DNA of 64,000 nucleotides. It comes from Aquila chrysaetos chrysaetos (taxonomy: Eukaryota; Chordata; Aves; Accipitriformes; Accipitridae). This document shows, in pieces, positions 47,466 through 58,700 of the stretch (position 1 is the stretch's first letter; each line of letters starts with the position of its first letter). A model generated the notes under the pieces. The model ran no database searches and was not told the origin of the DNA. It saw only the letters and a program-made list of their open reading frames with translations. The stretch lies in assembly GCF_900496995.4 (NCBI RefSeq), contig NC_044004.1, forward strand, positions 310,001 through 374,000. Reading direction: 5' to 3'. A program made the position numbers and the translations under genes.

Positions 47466-48637
47466 CACTTATGATGAAGCATCAGCAACGTGCTTGGTCA
47501 CTGCTATAAGACTAGTCAGGATGTCACTGCACCAGAAAAAGCAGTCTAGAGGATCACAGACACACCCCAAAGAAAGCTTCTTTTGAAGAGGAAGGTGAGA
47601 GTCTAGCCTTAAAAGTCCGGACCATTGTTTCCTTAGTCTTGGCATCACTTTATCTTTCAACTGTCATTTCCAGCATTTCTTTTGAAAAGGTCAGTCATGA
47701 GACTCAGCTGATTAAGGCTTCATTGCACCCTCTTTGTTGTACAACACTTGACTGGATATCAGAAGAGGATTTGAGCATACAACTTCCACAGGGGAGGAAT
47801 GCAATTTAACAGTTTGACCTCTACTTTCTTCAACTTCAGATGTAGATGGGGCCAGGTGATGAGGAAACTGATGTCTTAGATGTGCTCAAATATATTTGCA
47901 TTTTTGTGGGTCTGAGTAAAGTCGTCAAAGTTTCACTGCAGATGGGTTTCAGAGTCATTAAGGGCTGTACAGCACAAATATGGATGACACTTAAAACCTT
48001 GCTTTAATGTTACTTTGTACTTCTGTTTTGAATTCTTTCATGAACTAGCCTTTTGATCACAGAAATCACAAAACTGTCTTTTGTATTTCTTCAATTATTA
48101 ATATTGATGGAGAACCTAACAGTTTTAGTTTGAGAGATAAATTCTTAGTATCTGTTCTCTTATTTTCCTGTCCCAGGAAGGTAGTTTTAAATGCTAGTGC
48201 CACGTCTCTTCTGTTTACCTGAAGAGACTGTTTTTGATGTGTGTCTTCCAACACCGCAGTGGCTGAGAAAGTGGCTTTCGTGGTCCTGTTTGTTAAGGAG
48301 CATCTACTTCTGGGGCTGTTTGTTTTTTAACATTTTTGGGGCACAAGTTAGCAGGCCCAGTATTACCATGTCCTGAACAGATTGCAGCATTTTGTTAGTC
48401 TATTCTGAGAAAAGTCTCTATTTTGCTTAATTGACATCTTGGGTAAAATGACGTTACAAACTTTGGATTTAGGAGAAAGTACATTAACTTGTAGCATGGT
48501 CTGTAGCATCAGGTATTGGTTACTGTTGAACACAGGATATTGGACCTCTGTTCTACTTCAGTAGGGCTATTTTTATGTTTTTAGTATCCAAAATGGAAGA
48601 TGTTTTTTTACTCGTTTTGGAGTACTGTTGCTAAAAC
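47466..48637. other. Intron 1 segment without recognised feature
   Basis: About 1.2 kb lie between the integrase remnant and the next LTR. I could not identify it as provirus interior or any other element on either strand. Confidence 0.5.
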
Positions 48638-49207
48638 TGTTGTGGTTTAGCCCTAGCTGGCAGCTAAGCCCCGCACAGCCACTTGCTCACTCCCCCACAG
48701 CGGGATGGGGGAGAGAATCGGAAGAGTAAAAGTGAGAAAACTCATGGGCTGAGATAAAGACAGTTTAATAGGTAAAGCAAAACAAGGAATTCATTCCCCG
48801 CTTCCCACCAGCAAGCAGGTGTTCAGCCATCTCCAGGAAAGCAGGGCTCCATCAAGTGTAATGGTGACTTGGGAAGACAAATGCCATAACTCCGAACGTC
48901 CCACGCTTCCTTCTTCCCCCAGCTTTCTATGCTGAGCATGACGTCCTATGGTCTGGAATATCCCTTGGGTCAGTTGGGGTCAGCTGTCCCAGCTGTGTCC
49001 CCTCCCAGCTTCTTGTGCCCCCCCCAGCCTGCGCGCTGGTGGGGTGGGGTGAGGAGCAGAAAAGGCCTTGACTCTGTGTGAGCACTGCTCAGCAACAACT
49101 AAAACAGCTGTGTGTTATCAACATTATTCTCATCCTAAATCCAAAACACAACACTGTACCAGCTACTGTGAAAAAAATTAACTCTATCCCAGCTTGAAAC
49201 TAGCACA
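48638..49207 (-). mobile_element. Diverged solo LTR (related subfamily)
   Basis: The 570-bp element shares the end sequence TTTAACTCTATCCCAGC-like and CTAAACCACAACA themes with the two other minus-strand LTRs but differs through much of its middle. It includes a segment CAGCCATCTCCAGGAAAGC that they lack. Its terminal bases are mutated and no target duplication is clear, so it is older or from another subfamily. Confidence 0.82.
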
Positions 49208-51162
49208 CTCCTGAACAGATCCCCTGGGAGAGTCCTAATCCACTGAATGAAGGCGCAGTTTGCAAACCAGCATGCTTATTTTTAAAATGTGCTCTACTTA
49301 CATTCGTACTTGTTATGGGTGGCTTTGATTGATACTGTTCTCTCTCCAGCTACTTTCCAAATTAACGTGCTGAGAGGTTTTTTTGCCTTCCAGTAATGAG
49401 AGTTCCAGAGAACAGCAAAACTGAAAGGCAAGAGAATACTTTGTGGATGTTTGCTTATTAGTCTATTTTGAAACTGTCTTGAACAAATTTGGCCTGACAT
49501 GCAGTTACTGTTTAAACATGATTTAATTTGTTGAGGGAGGAGGGATATTGGGTAAGGAGTCTTGGATGAGAGGCCAGAGTTCCGGGATTGTTGTCTGGTG
49601 GGAATCTTTTCTTTATTATTGCTTCCTATGTTTTTGTAATGGAGAAGAGATATGATTAACGCTTCTGTAGCTACTGTTTCTCCTTGGCCTGACTTCAGTT
49701 TGTACTTAATTAAAATCAAATAATTGCTAATAGAACTTAAAAAGAATGCTTAACATACAGATAGTAACAAGTTACAGGAATTCAGCTGTAAAATCTGACT
49801 CTCCTGCAGATTGTACATGGTTTACCTCTCTCAAGCTGTAGCTGCATGTAATTTTTATTTTTGGAGTTGCAGTTCTCAGGCTTCAGAACTTCTTCAGTCC
49901 TTAGAGATGACAAACATGAGAGAGGCACCTCCATTTACTTGAAAAACTTTTGTTTGGAGATTTGAAAACAAAACCTGTGATGGAGTTAGTGTTGGTGAGA
50001 CAAGAACCTCAACACTGCAGAAATACAGCATGCAAGTTCAGAAACAACTAGGAATGTCTGCAAGCCCTATTATAGTTATGCTTAGTGAAAATCTGCTAGT
50101 AAAACGCATTCAAACCTAATGTATTGCTACAAGAAGAATGAAAACAGCAGGTTATCCAGTTTCAGGAGACAGCAGATTGACGAGGGAGTGCAGTGAGGAC
50201 TTCTTGGGATCCTTGTAACTGTGCTGCTTCTGCATTTTTGGAGTGCAGGCAGAACTGGGCAGATGAGGCACCTTGCTTTGAGTATGCTACAAGAATGCAT
50301 TTCCAAAACACTGTGGTATTTCATTTTTCGTTAGTGTGATCACTTTGTCTTATTTTACCTGTATTTCTACATTCTTTTACTAACCTTATAGGATTGAGTT
50401 CTCAGTGGTTTCAGCTGAAATAAAAGATGGCAGTTTTCACTGCCATTGTGCTTTTTTTTTACGCTAGTATGTAGATGGTTTCAGTTTCTGTATGATTTTA
50501 CATGTTCTGGTTCAAGTTGTTTCAATATAAGGTCTTGCCTTTAACATCTGGGAAATGGAAATTTTCTAGCCACAGAATTCAAATGTTGTCACACCCTTTG
50601 AATACTTTTAGGGTATAGTAGTTTACCCATGAGAGTGGTCATGGGAGTGTCCCTCCTGAAAACTGTTCTGCTGTCTTCAGATCAATTCCACAGTGACTTG
50701 ACATCCAAGTTGTATCTGTTTTGAATTCTCTACATAATGGTTTCACTTACAATTCATGCCTCATGAACATTTGGGGAGGGTTTTAATACTTTGGCTTATT
50801 GCTCATAACATAGCTCTAATTGTAAATAAATCCAAACTATGTTGTCATTAAGAACTGAAATACCACGTTTTAGAAAATGCTGTTGAAAGAGTGTCATCAC
50901 TAGGTATGTTATCTGTGATATTGAACTTGTTGGGTAAAGCTGATTTACTTAGTTACCTGTTATCTATTCACTGCATATTAAGATTTTATGCAGTGAAAGA
51001 AAATGCTTTTGTTCAACAAAATTCTGAATTCAAAAGTACCACTTAAACTGTCACTAAAATACTGTTTTGTGACTTCAGTTGTTTTTCTCACTGGTTATAG
51101 AATCCACTGCGTAAAGTAGGTGAAAAGATAAAATAATCTAATACTTGTCTTTTAACTTTCAG

Positions 51163-52792
51163 CTTTGTGTTATTCTTGGAAAGTTTCGCACCACTTGTGA
51201 ATTCCTTGAACCTTGGCATTGCAAGCCCACTTCTGTTGGGCCCTCCTCCTTTACAGCTTGCACAAATTAAGACACAGTTGGCTCTTCAGCAATTGACCTC
51301 AGTTGCTACCAACAGTTCTGCACCTCCTTATGCTTGGTTAAATCAGGCATTTCTGAAAAGCACAATGTTTAGCCCTAGAGGAACTTTACCTCAGAGGCCG
51401 AGAGGACCTAACCCATCTGGCACAAAGCCTCCAGGATCCTTTAGGGGAGGAGGTGCAGCAGGTCTTCAGAGAAAGCCTGCACCTGGAACACCTCAAGGAA
51501 TGTCACAAAGATTTTCAGGACAGGAAACGTTTCAGTGGACGGGTTCGCAGAGGATAAACGTTCGGGTAACTCTGCACAGGCCTGATCCGAGGAAGGTAAA
51601 AGAGAAGACAAACCTACACCAGGAACAGAAGGGAGAGCCTCGCACAAGTCACTGGGATAGTAGCCCGTGCACAGCTGGGACAACTGGTCAAAAGCCATCT
51701 GCTTCGGCACAGATCTCAGAGCAGAATTCAAATGCCCAGAACCGCTACACACCAGAAAGCGCTTCCAGTATCTTAGCAAGTTTTGGGCTGTCTAATGAAG
51801 ATTTGGAGGAACTCAGTCGCTATCCAGATGATCAGTTAACGCCTGAAAACATGCCGCTAATCTTGAGAGAGATACGGATTCGTAAGATGGGTCAATCTCT
51901 ATCTGGTTTACATACTCAGAGCCGAGGAGAAGAAACGATTGGTGGTACGAGTGGTGCAGCAGTCAAGAGTAAAGTGATTGATTATGGGCATGCAAGCAAA
52001 TACGGTTACACTGAAGATCCTCTTGAAGTGCATGCTTATAATCCTGAAGTGCTGACTGAAGATCCTCTCAAAGCACGTGTCTATAATCCTGAAGCATCGA
52101 GCGGAGAGAACAGGGAAGACTTCCAACGAGAGCAGAATATGTCAATGAGCGTCCAGCCATCTAGCGCGACGTGTAATCCAGTGTTTCCAGTTGAAGATAC
52201 AATAAAACCAACGGGGTTCCAGAATGATTCCTCAAATACTCAATCGTTTTTTCCAGCTGAGACTACGGGAAAGGTGTCCGGATTGTGTGTAACACCCGCT
52301 GGACTCCCTGTGGTGAAACCTGTATCCCAGCCTGCAATACAGCCTGCAATACCGCCTGTCCTGCCACTTATGATGCCACCTATAATGCCACCCTTGGCAC
52401 AGCCCATAATGCCACCTGTCATGCCACCTCTTGTCCAGCAGTCTATCACCCAGCACGTAATGCCACCGATGACCCACCCACCCTTTTCAGCTGGACTTCT
52501 TGCAGCTATAAGTCGGCATGAAAGAGCTCAGCATGAATCTGGGACGAGCCAGTCTAATGCCCAGAGCAGCTCGGGAGCAGGACAGAAGACCTTCCAGACA
52601 CAGACTGAGGGGCCAATTAAATCTCCTTTTGGTATTGTGAAAGCATCGTGGCTTCCAGTGTTTCCGCAGTCTGATGCCCAGAAGATAAAAAGATTGCCCA
52701 CTCCGTCAATGATGAATGACTACTATGCTACATCTCCAAGAATATTTCCACATATGTGTTCTCTGTGTAACATTGAATGCACTCATATGAAG
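51163..52792 (+). CDS. ZNF638: ZNF638 coding exon 2 (large N-terminal exon)
   Basis: The acceptor TTTAACTTTCAG ends at 51162 and the donor AAG/GTGAGT begins at 52793. Translation should start at the ATG at 51365-51367 ([19 protein letters not shown]), which matches the mammalian N-terminus. The open frame extends further upstream only through a GTG and 5' UTR sequence. The exon gives 476 residues, including [20 protein letters not shown] (from about residue 130), [16 protein letters not shown], an MPP-repeat segment (52319-52482), [12 protein letters not shown], and the first half of a matrin-type zinc finger, CSLCNIEC. Confidence 0.96.
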
Positions 52793-55700
52793 GTGAGTGT
52801 CTTTCAAAGATTATTGCATAAACTTGTACTCGGCATCTTACCTGCTGCACTGTTTATGAACTAATTTTTTACTGCGCATTAAATGAATTGTGATGCGGTT
52901 CGCCAGTTTGAGTGCTTACATGCAAATTTCAAAATACTAGAAACTGTGCTAGTAAATTATTGTAACTGCTGCACAGCGTGTTCTGTTCTAAATTGCATTT
53001 CAAAGTTGCCATGCACATTGATTTTTTAATTTTTTTTTAATATTAAAAATTATTTATGTCTTCTGCAGTGGGTTTCAAATGACAAAACAAAGCCTTTATC
53101 AGTGGAGTAAAATACTGATGTCATCTGGGTGACTAAAATGTGTGCAAAAATTGTGTGCTGAATCTCAGTAGGGTAGATGAGATGTTCATGTATTCAGCCC
53201 TGCAAAGTCTGCATTAAAACAAAGCAGCCTATTTATCTGTGAAAATTTAATCTTTCAAATGTGGTCTGTGTGACATTGACTGTTCCAGAGACTGAAGACT
53301 AGCTCTGAGGGACACACAAAATGCTTTCTTTCATCTGACTGAGCTTTCAGCTATGAAGCAAATAACAGTTTCAGCTCTTGAAGGAAGAAAAGGAAGGAAC
53401 TGGGGAATACTGGGAGAGAGAAAAGCATTCTGAAAGCTGTGGATTTTTCTTGAAAGACCTAGGCTTAATATGTCAAAACCACAGGTGAACGTAATTTAAA
53501 AAATTGAATAATTCGTTATTAGTTTCATCTGTTTAAATTTTAAATAGTCTTCAACAAATGTGTGGAAAGCCCGTGGGGGAGTGCTTTTTTGCAATTTGGC
53601 AGAATCATGCAAGATTGCTAGGCTCTATTTGTGCTGTGTATTAAAAAAGCTGAATGAATAGTGAAGATGGTGACAGCTGCATTAGGGGCTTCAGAGTAAA
53701 AATAAATTTTCAAGTACTTTTACACTGGAAGCACTGAAGGCCAGGGAGAGGTGCAGCTGTTTGGGCAGACTTGAAAACTTAAAGGGAAGTCTGATTTAAA
53801 ATAAAAATGTGTAAAATTGAACAGGGCAACAAATTTTGGTTTGTGTTAATAAATGGATGAAGCATTTTGGAAAAGTGTAACCTGTTTAAATGTGAATTAT
53901 TCAGTAGCTTGCTTACTGGTGCTTTCTAAAATGAAGGAAATGTTATTACTAAAAATACTTCTTGACAAATTAGCTGTGAAGTTTTCTGGGGAGATTAAAG
54001 GTTGTAACTTCTTGTCCTAATGGCACTACGGTGTAGCATGTGTTCTCCAGACATACTGATCCGAATGCAGCTACACAACCTTTTCTCCCTGTCATGGCTA
54101 ATTCTAGCTCTGGCATATATATTAACTTTATTCTGTATAGTATTTTTTTTCTTTATGTACACCTGCTGCTGCGTAGGCAGCTCAGACTATTTTGAGATCT
54201 TGTGGGGCAAGCCATGTTTAGACAACAGTCTTGCAAAATAACCGGAAGAGTCAGGTTTTTTCCTTACTGCAAAAAATAAAAGTTTGTTCAAGAAATGTTA
54301 GTCTTGTGTATTTGTGAATTCTAAAGAATGAAGAATTCCTCTTCCTTTCAGTTTTACAGTTTGGTTTTACAAATAATGTTGTTTTCTTTGTCTCAGTTGC
54401 ATGGTTAAAGATGACCTAGGCATTCAGTTTTTTGTCTTCAAAGTTGTGCTAAGTGTTACAGAGGAAGCATATGAAATGGCACCTTCAAACTGAAAGAGAA
54501 GTGATGGGGAAATGGTATAGTAGAAATGGATAGTCATGTGTGGTATGACTTGCACCAGGGAATGGGTGTTTCATACAGAGCATAGATTATTTGCCACAAT
54601 GTTGTGAAATCTTAGTTGAAAAATAACTGAACAAGTTCATGGAAGAAAATCCTTCAGAGGCTGTGGGAAAGACCCTCCGATGGCTCAAGAAGTCCTTGAT
54701 GAGCAGATAGCTGGAGGCTGGAGGAGTATTCTGGGGAAGCAGCTCTGTTTTGTTATGCACCTCCTTAGCCACCCTCTGTTGCATGCCACGGCAGAAGAGG
54801 TGCTAGGTAAGCTAGATGGGCCTTTGTCTCCCCAGCATGCCTGTAGATGAACTCGATCTTCAGAGCTGTTTTTAGGTCATCGTGATTAGACATGATGATT
54901 TCTGGTGTGTAGTACCAAGTTGTAACAAGCAGTTTAAGAATGCTGTGATACAAAGAGATGTCTTCGTAATGTGGCAAATTGGAAAGAAAGTAGGCAAGCA
55001 AAGCAGATAACGTGAAACAAGAAATGGATGAAGATGATGAAAGAGACCGAATGAGGAAAACCTTCTCTTTATCCAATGCTTTTGAAGATACTGGATATCT
55101 GAAAAACAAAGTTTCAATAATGTTAAAGTGATGGATTTCAAGTTCAGTCATGGTTGGGAGCTGTCTTTTTCGTAGATTTTTTTAATCCAGTCTTGTACTG
55201 AAGTACAAACTCATCTAGGATTCATTTTGTTGAAGCAGAATCTGCATTGCCTATTGGAAGAGAATTCAAGTGTGTTATCTGGCATTAGTTTATTGAAATG
55301 GCAAGATTACGGCTGGATGTGAGACCCAACTCCTGCTCCTGGAGAGTCAGTCTGCCTTTGAAGCTACAGGTGCTGTTAGTGGCTAAAACTTTGTATTTGT
55401 ATCATCTGAACTGTATCCCCCTTGTTCTTTCAACTTGGCTGTCCCATAAACGCAGTGAAACCTTTGCCGAGTTTTGGCTTGGAGTGAGAAATGCTTCTGC
55501 TGTTCTCCTAAGCATCCGATCAGTTCTCCCCATAGGTCTCTCTTCTTAAGTATCTAACTTGCTTAATTAATGAGGTCTGATGAAATCAAAGCTGAAGATG
55601 GCCTTGAGATGTCTGCAATATACCAAAAATGTAGAGTTGTTTTGTCATACAGCTAAGCAAGTAAATGTATTTTCTAGTTCTTCTGTAATCCGAAAAGAAT

Positions 55701-58700
55701 CCTGAACACCTCTTCTACACAACTATTTATATATATTTGAAGGTGGTTTTTTTTTGCTAATACACTGTTCAGAAGTCAAGTGTTAAAATATCTTCCATCT
55801 GCATGGCATAGCTATGTAGATCTGTCCATGAAAAAAATATTTTTTTTTTAAGCTTTGAAACTTTTCTGTAAGGCATATGGATAATCCTCATGTGCAGTGA
55901 TACATGGCAGGTCAGCAGCTGCATGATAAGCTGCCTAGAGTCCAGGGCTGAATGTGAAGAATACTTCAGCTGTTTCATGCAATAGACTTTGGAAAGACTG
56001 TTCAGCATTTCTTTTCCTATCAAAACTGTTCACTGGATCTTTAGCAATAGGTGGTGGGATCCTCAATTATTTGACGATGCCTCCAGCCACCTCAGTTGGG
56101 TCTTGCTGAGGTGCTTGTTCAGAGGTGAACTGGGAGAAGTCCTGCCTTTTGAATCAACGGTGCAACTTCATACTTGGCTATCTGTGGTCCTTCAGTCAGG
56201 TATCAGCTCTCTAACAGACTATTTAGCTTTCTAAAATACTGTGGGTTTGTGGTAAATTAGGATTACCATGGACTTGAAAGCTAGTTGTTATTGGAGCAGC
56301 ATCAGATATGTGCAAGATTTGTCCTTGTTTTTATCTTGTGTTAGGAAGGTTTTTGTGCCGTTGTCGGAGATGGCTGTACACAATACTGTGTTATAAGAAA
56401 GGGTGTACTCAAGAAAGGTGGGCTTTTTGAGCTTTAAAACATTAATTTGGAAAATTAATTGATGCTAAGGTGACTTGCTGATCTAGAAGGTGTTCGCAAA
56501 AATTTGCACGTTTGTGTCCTGCAACATTTTTTTTCATGGAAGAGTGCCCATTTTTGCCCTTGGTTAGATGGAATCCCCCCTCAGTGTTGTCTTCTTTCAA
56601 ATACATTTACAAAACCCCCAACATATTGAAACATTTTACGAACGCTTCACAGAGCAGCTTCATTTTCAACTTGAAACAGTGCATGTATTGGAATAATAAA
56701 GTGTGATTTCTCTGTCTTCAAACACATGTCACTTCTGGAACAAAGTAGATTTGCAATATTGCCAGCATGAGGGATCGTATTTACCGTGTATTACAATTTT
56801 TGTTTGCTAGCTTAAATAGATTTAAAGTGAGGGTGATTTCTTCTTGGGCTTTAAATTGTGTGAAGTCATGGAGACTCATTGTTTTCCACAGAGAATTGCA
56901 CTTATGATTCCTTTGCTGAAGTAAGGGGACAAAATGGGGTGTATTCCATTTTATTCCTAGTTTTTCTACAGAATACCTTGCTGTGAAACTAGCACAAGCA
57001 AGTGCAGGTACTATCCCTGTCTTATTACTATCTTACTGTTGGCAGAAGACGTGAGTTTGGAGACTGGAGACACTACGCTCTGCCAGCTTCTGGTTCAGGA
57101 CCTTTTTGGTGGTGATCCACAAGTAAGAGGAGATTTACCAGTGGCACAGAATTCGATAAATTCGATAAAGTGCTGCTGCTCTAATAAACTGGCTGCAAGT
57201 TCTTACTCTTAGCAGGATGTGATGGAGTGCTTGTGCTGGGAACGGATCCTGTCCTTTGCGGGGAAGGATCCGTCTCTGGGGTCGGATTTGCCAGAGGGAG
57301 TGGAGTATTTCTGAAGACGGAGAAGGGCAAGGAATTAATCAAAGAGGAGGAATATACATAAATTGAGACTCCTGTAATTCTATGAAATGCAAGAGGGCAT
57401 TGGCATAATGAAGACTTGAAGAAGAGAAGAACGTTGTGTTTGTTAGGGAGGAGAATATCTCTTTGTAGGCCTGCCAGTCTCGTTAATGCTTGTTGGACGG
57501 GTAGCTAAAGTCACTTGGAAGCAAAATGGCCCTTGCAGACACTGTATGCACTTTCTTCGTTTGGGACCACGAAGTGGGATACTTGAAGCCCAATTTCCTT
57601 TCATTTTCACAAGCTAATTTGTTTTAGCCCTCGAAGAATAGTTTTTATTTTTCCTGTCTAACTTTAAGACTCCAGAAAAATCGCATTCTTGAGAATGGGA
57701 TTGCATAGTAATGGCACGTTATTAGGAAAAAAAGTGTATAACCGTGAATTGCTTGCTCTTGTGTGCATGCTGTGTATTTACTGTGCATGCAGTTCTACAG
57801 CTGCAAGTTGTTTTATCAGTCTGCTCTTCCACTCTTAATACGCTTTGTTTCAGCTAGTGAGACTAATGCAGAGGGTCTTCTGAGTAATATTTTTCTGACT
57901 TCAGTTGAACAGTTAGAATGTTTTTATGAACACAGCTAGTAAAATCTTTCAGTGCCTCTCTGAGATTGGCTAACCAGTATATCTGTTTCTTCAGGAAATT
58001 ATAATAAGTCTTGTGCTTAAAATGTATTTTAATTTCTTTAAAACCCATGGTTTTTTATGTGGAGTATAAATAGTTTGGGTAGCTGTCTTGTAGCACATTT
58101 TAGTGTTGATAGGCTGATAGTGTAAGTGCAAGGAACAGCTGTTTTCACCATGTTCTCTGGGCTGCCAGAATGCACAAAACTAACTGTGCCCTGGTCACAT
58201 TAATTCTTCCACCTCATAGGCTTTGAGTAAACCATCACGAACTTTTCTTTTAACCAGCATGTTCAGCATTTTTGTCAATAAACAAGAGGGTTTGATACTG
58301 CCAACTATGCATTTTATAATCTTTTGTGTTATAAACCAGCATGTGCTTGTGAAATTACATATCACTTTTCCTAACTGCAAATTATTTTATGAACCCTTGC
58401 CTGTGAGTTGCATTATTCAGCCATTATTATCTATTTTAAAATACTAAACCAACTAGAAGTTGTGTTTTTAAGGATGCTTAATAATGATCGTTGATGACAT
58501 ATGGTACCTTATAGCTTCAGCCCATGTAATATTTCTCCTCAATAGCAAACTGACTACAGCAGTTGCTTTCACTAGCAGGTCAGTTTACTTTCATAATAAT
58601 AATACTAGAATAAAGTCTTCAGGCATAGTTTCCCCTGCTCGGGACTGATTCTGTGTTTACAGTTAAACCTGTGCTTAAGTAATTTTCAAGATTGAGAGCT

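Larger units (their letters stand above)
37055..51162 (+). other. ZNF638: ZNF638 intron 1 (inferred)
   Basis: AT-rich DNA of about 14 kb lies between the promoter island and the first coding exon (acceptor AG at 51161-51162). It contains all the LTR elements seen in the window, between 39.4 and 49.2 kb. The remaining parts (37.4-39.4, 45.2-46.1, 47.5-48.6 and 49.2-51.1 kb) show no recognisable gene. The 5' border depends on the inferred exon 1. Confidence 0.6.

Noticed and set aside
48638-49207. 5' LTR partner for the element at 46161-47465
   Set aside because: Its middle part differs strongly from the 46.1-kb LTR, and the sequence inside it shows no primer-binding or gag region. It is better read as a separate, older solo LTR.
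51167-51364. Upstream extension of the ZNF638 frame
   Set aside because: The first codon is GTG just after the splice acceptor, and the ATG at 51365 matches the mammalian N-terminus. The extension is more simply 5' UTR, though translation from an upstream exon cannot be fully excluded.
54765-55151. 128-codon minus-strand open frame in ZNF638 intron 2
   Set aside because: I recognise no domain, it partly overlaps a likely old interspersed repeat, and a frame of this length is expected by chance in several kilobases.
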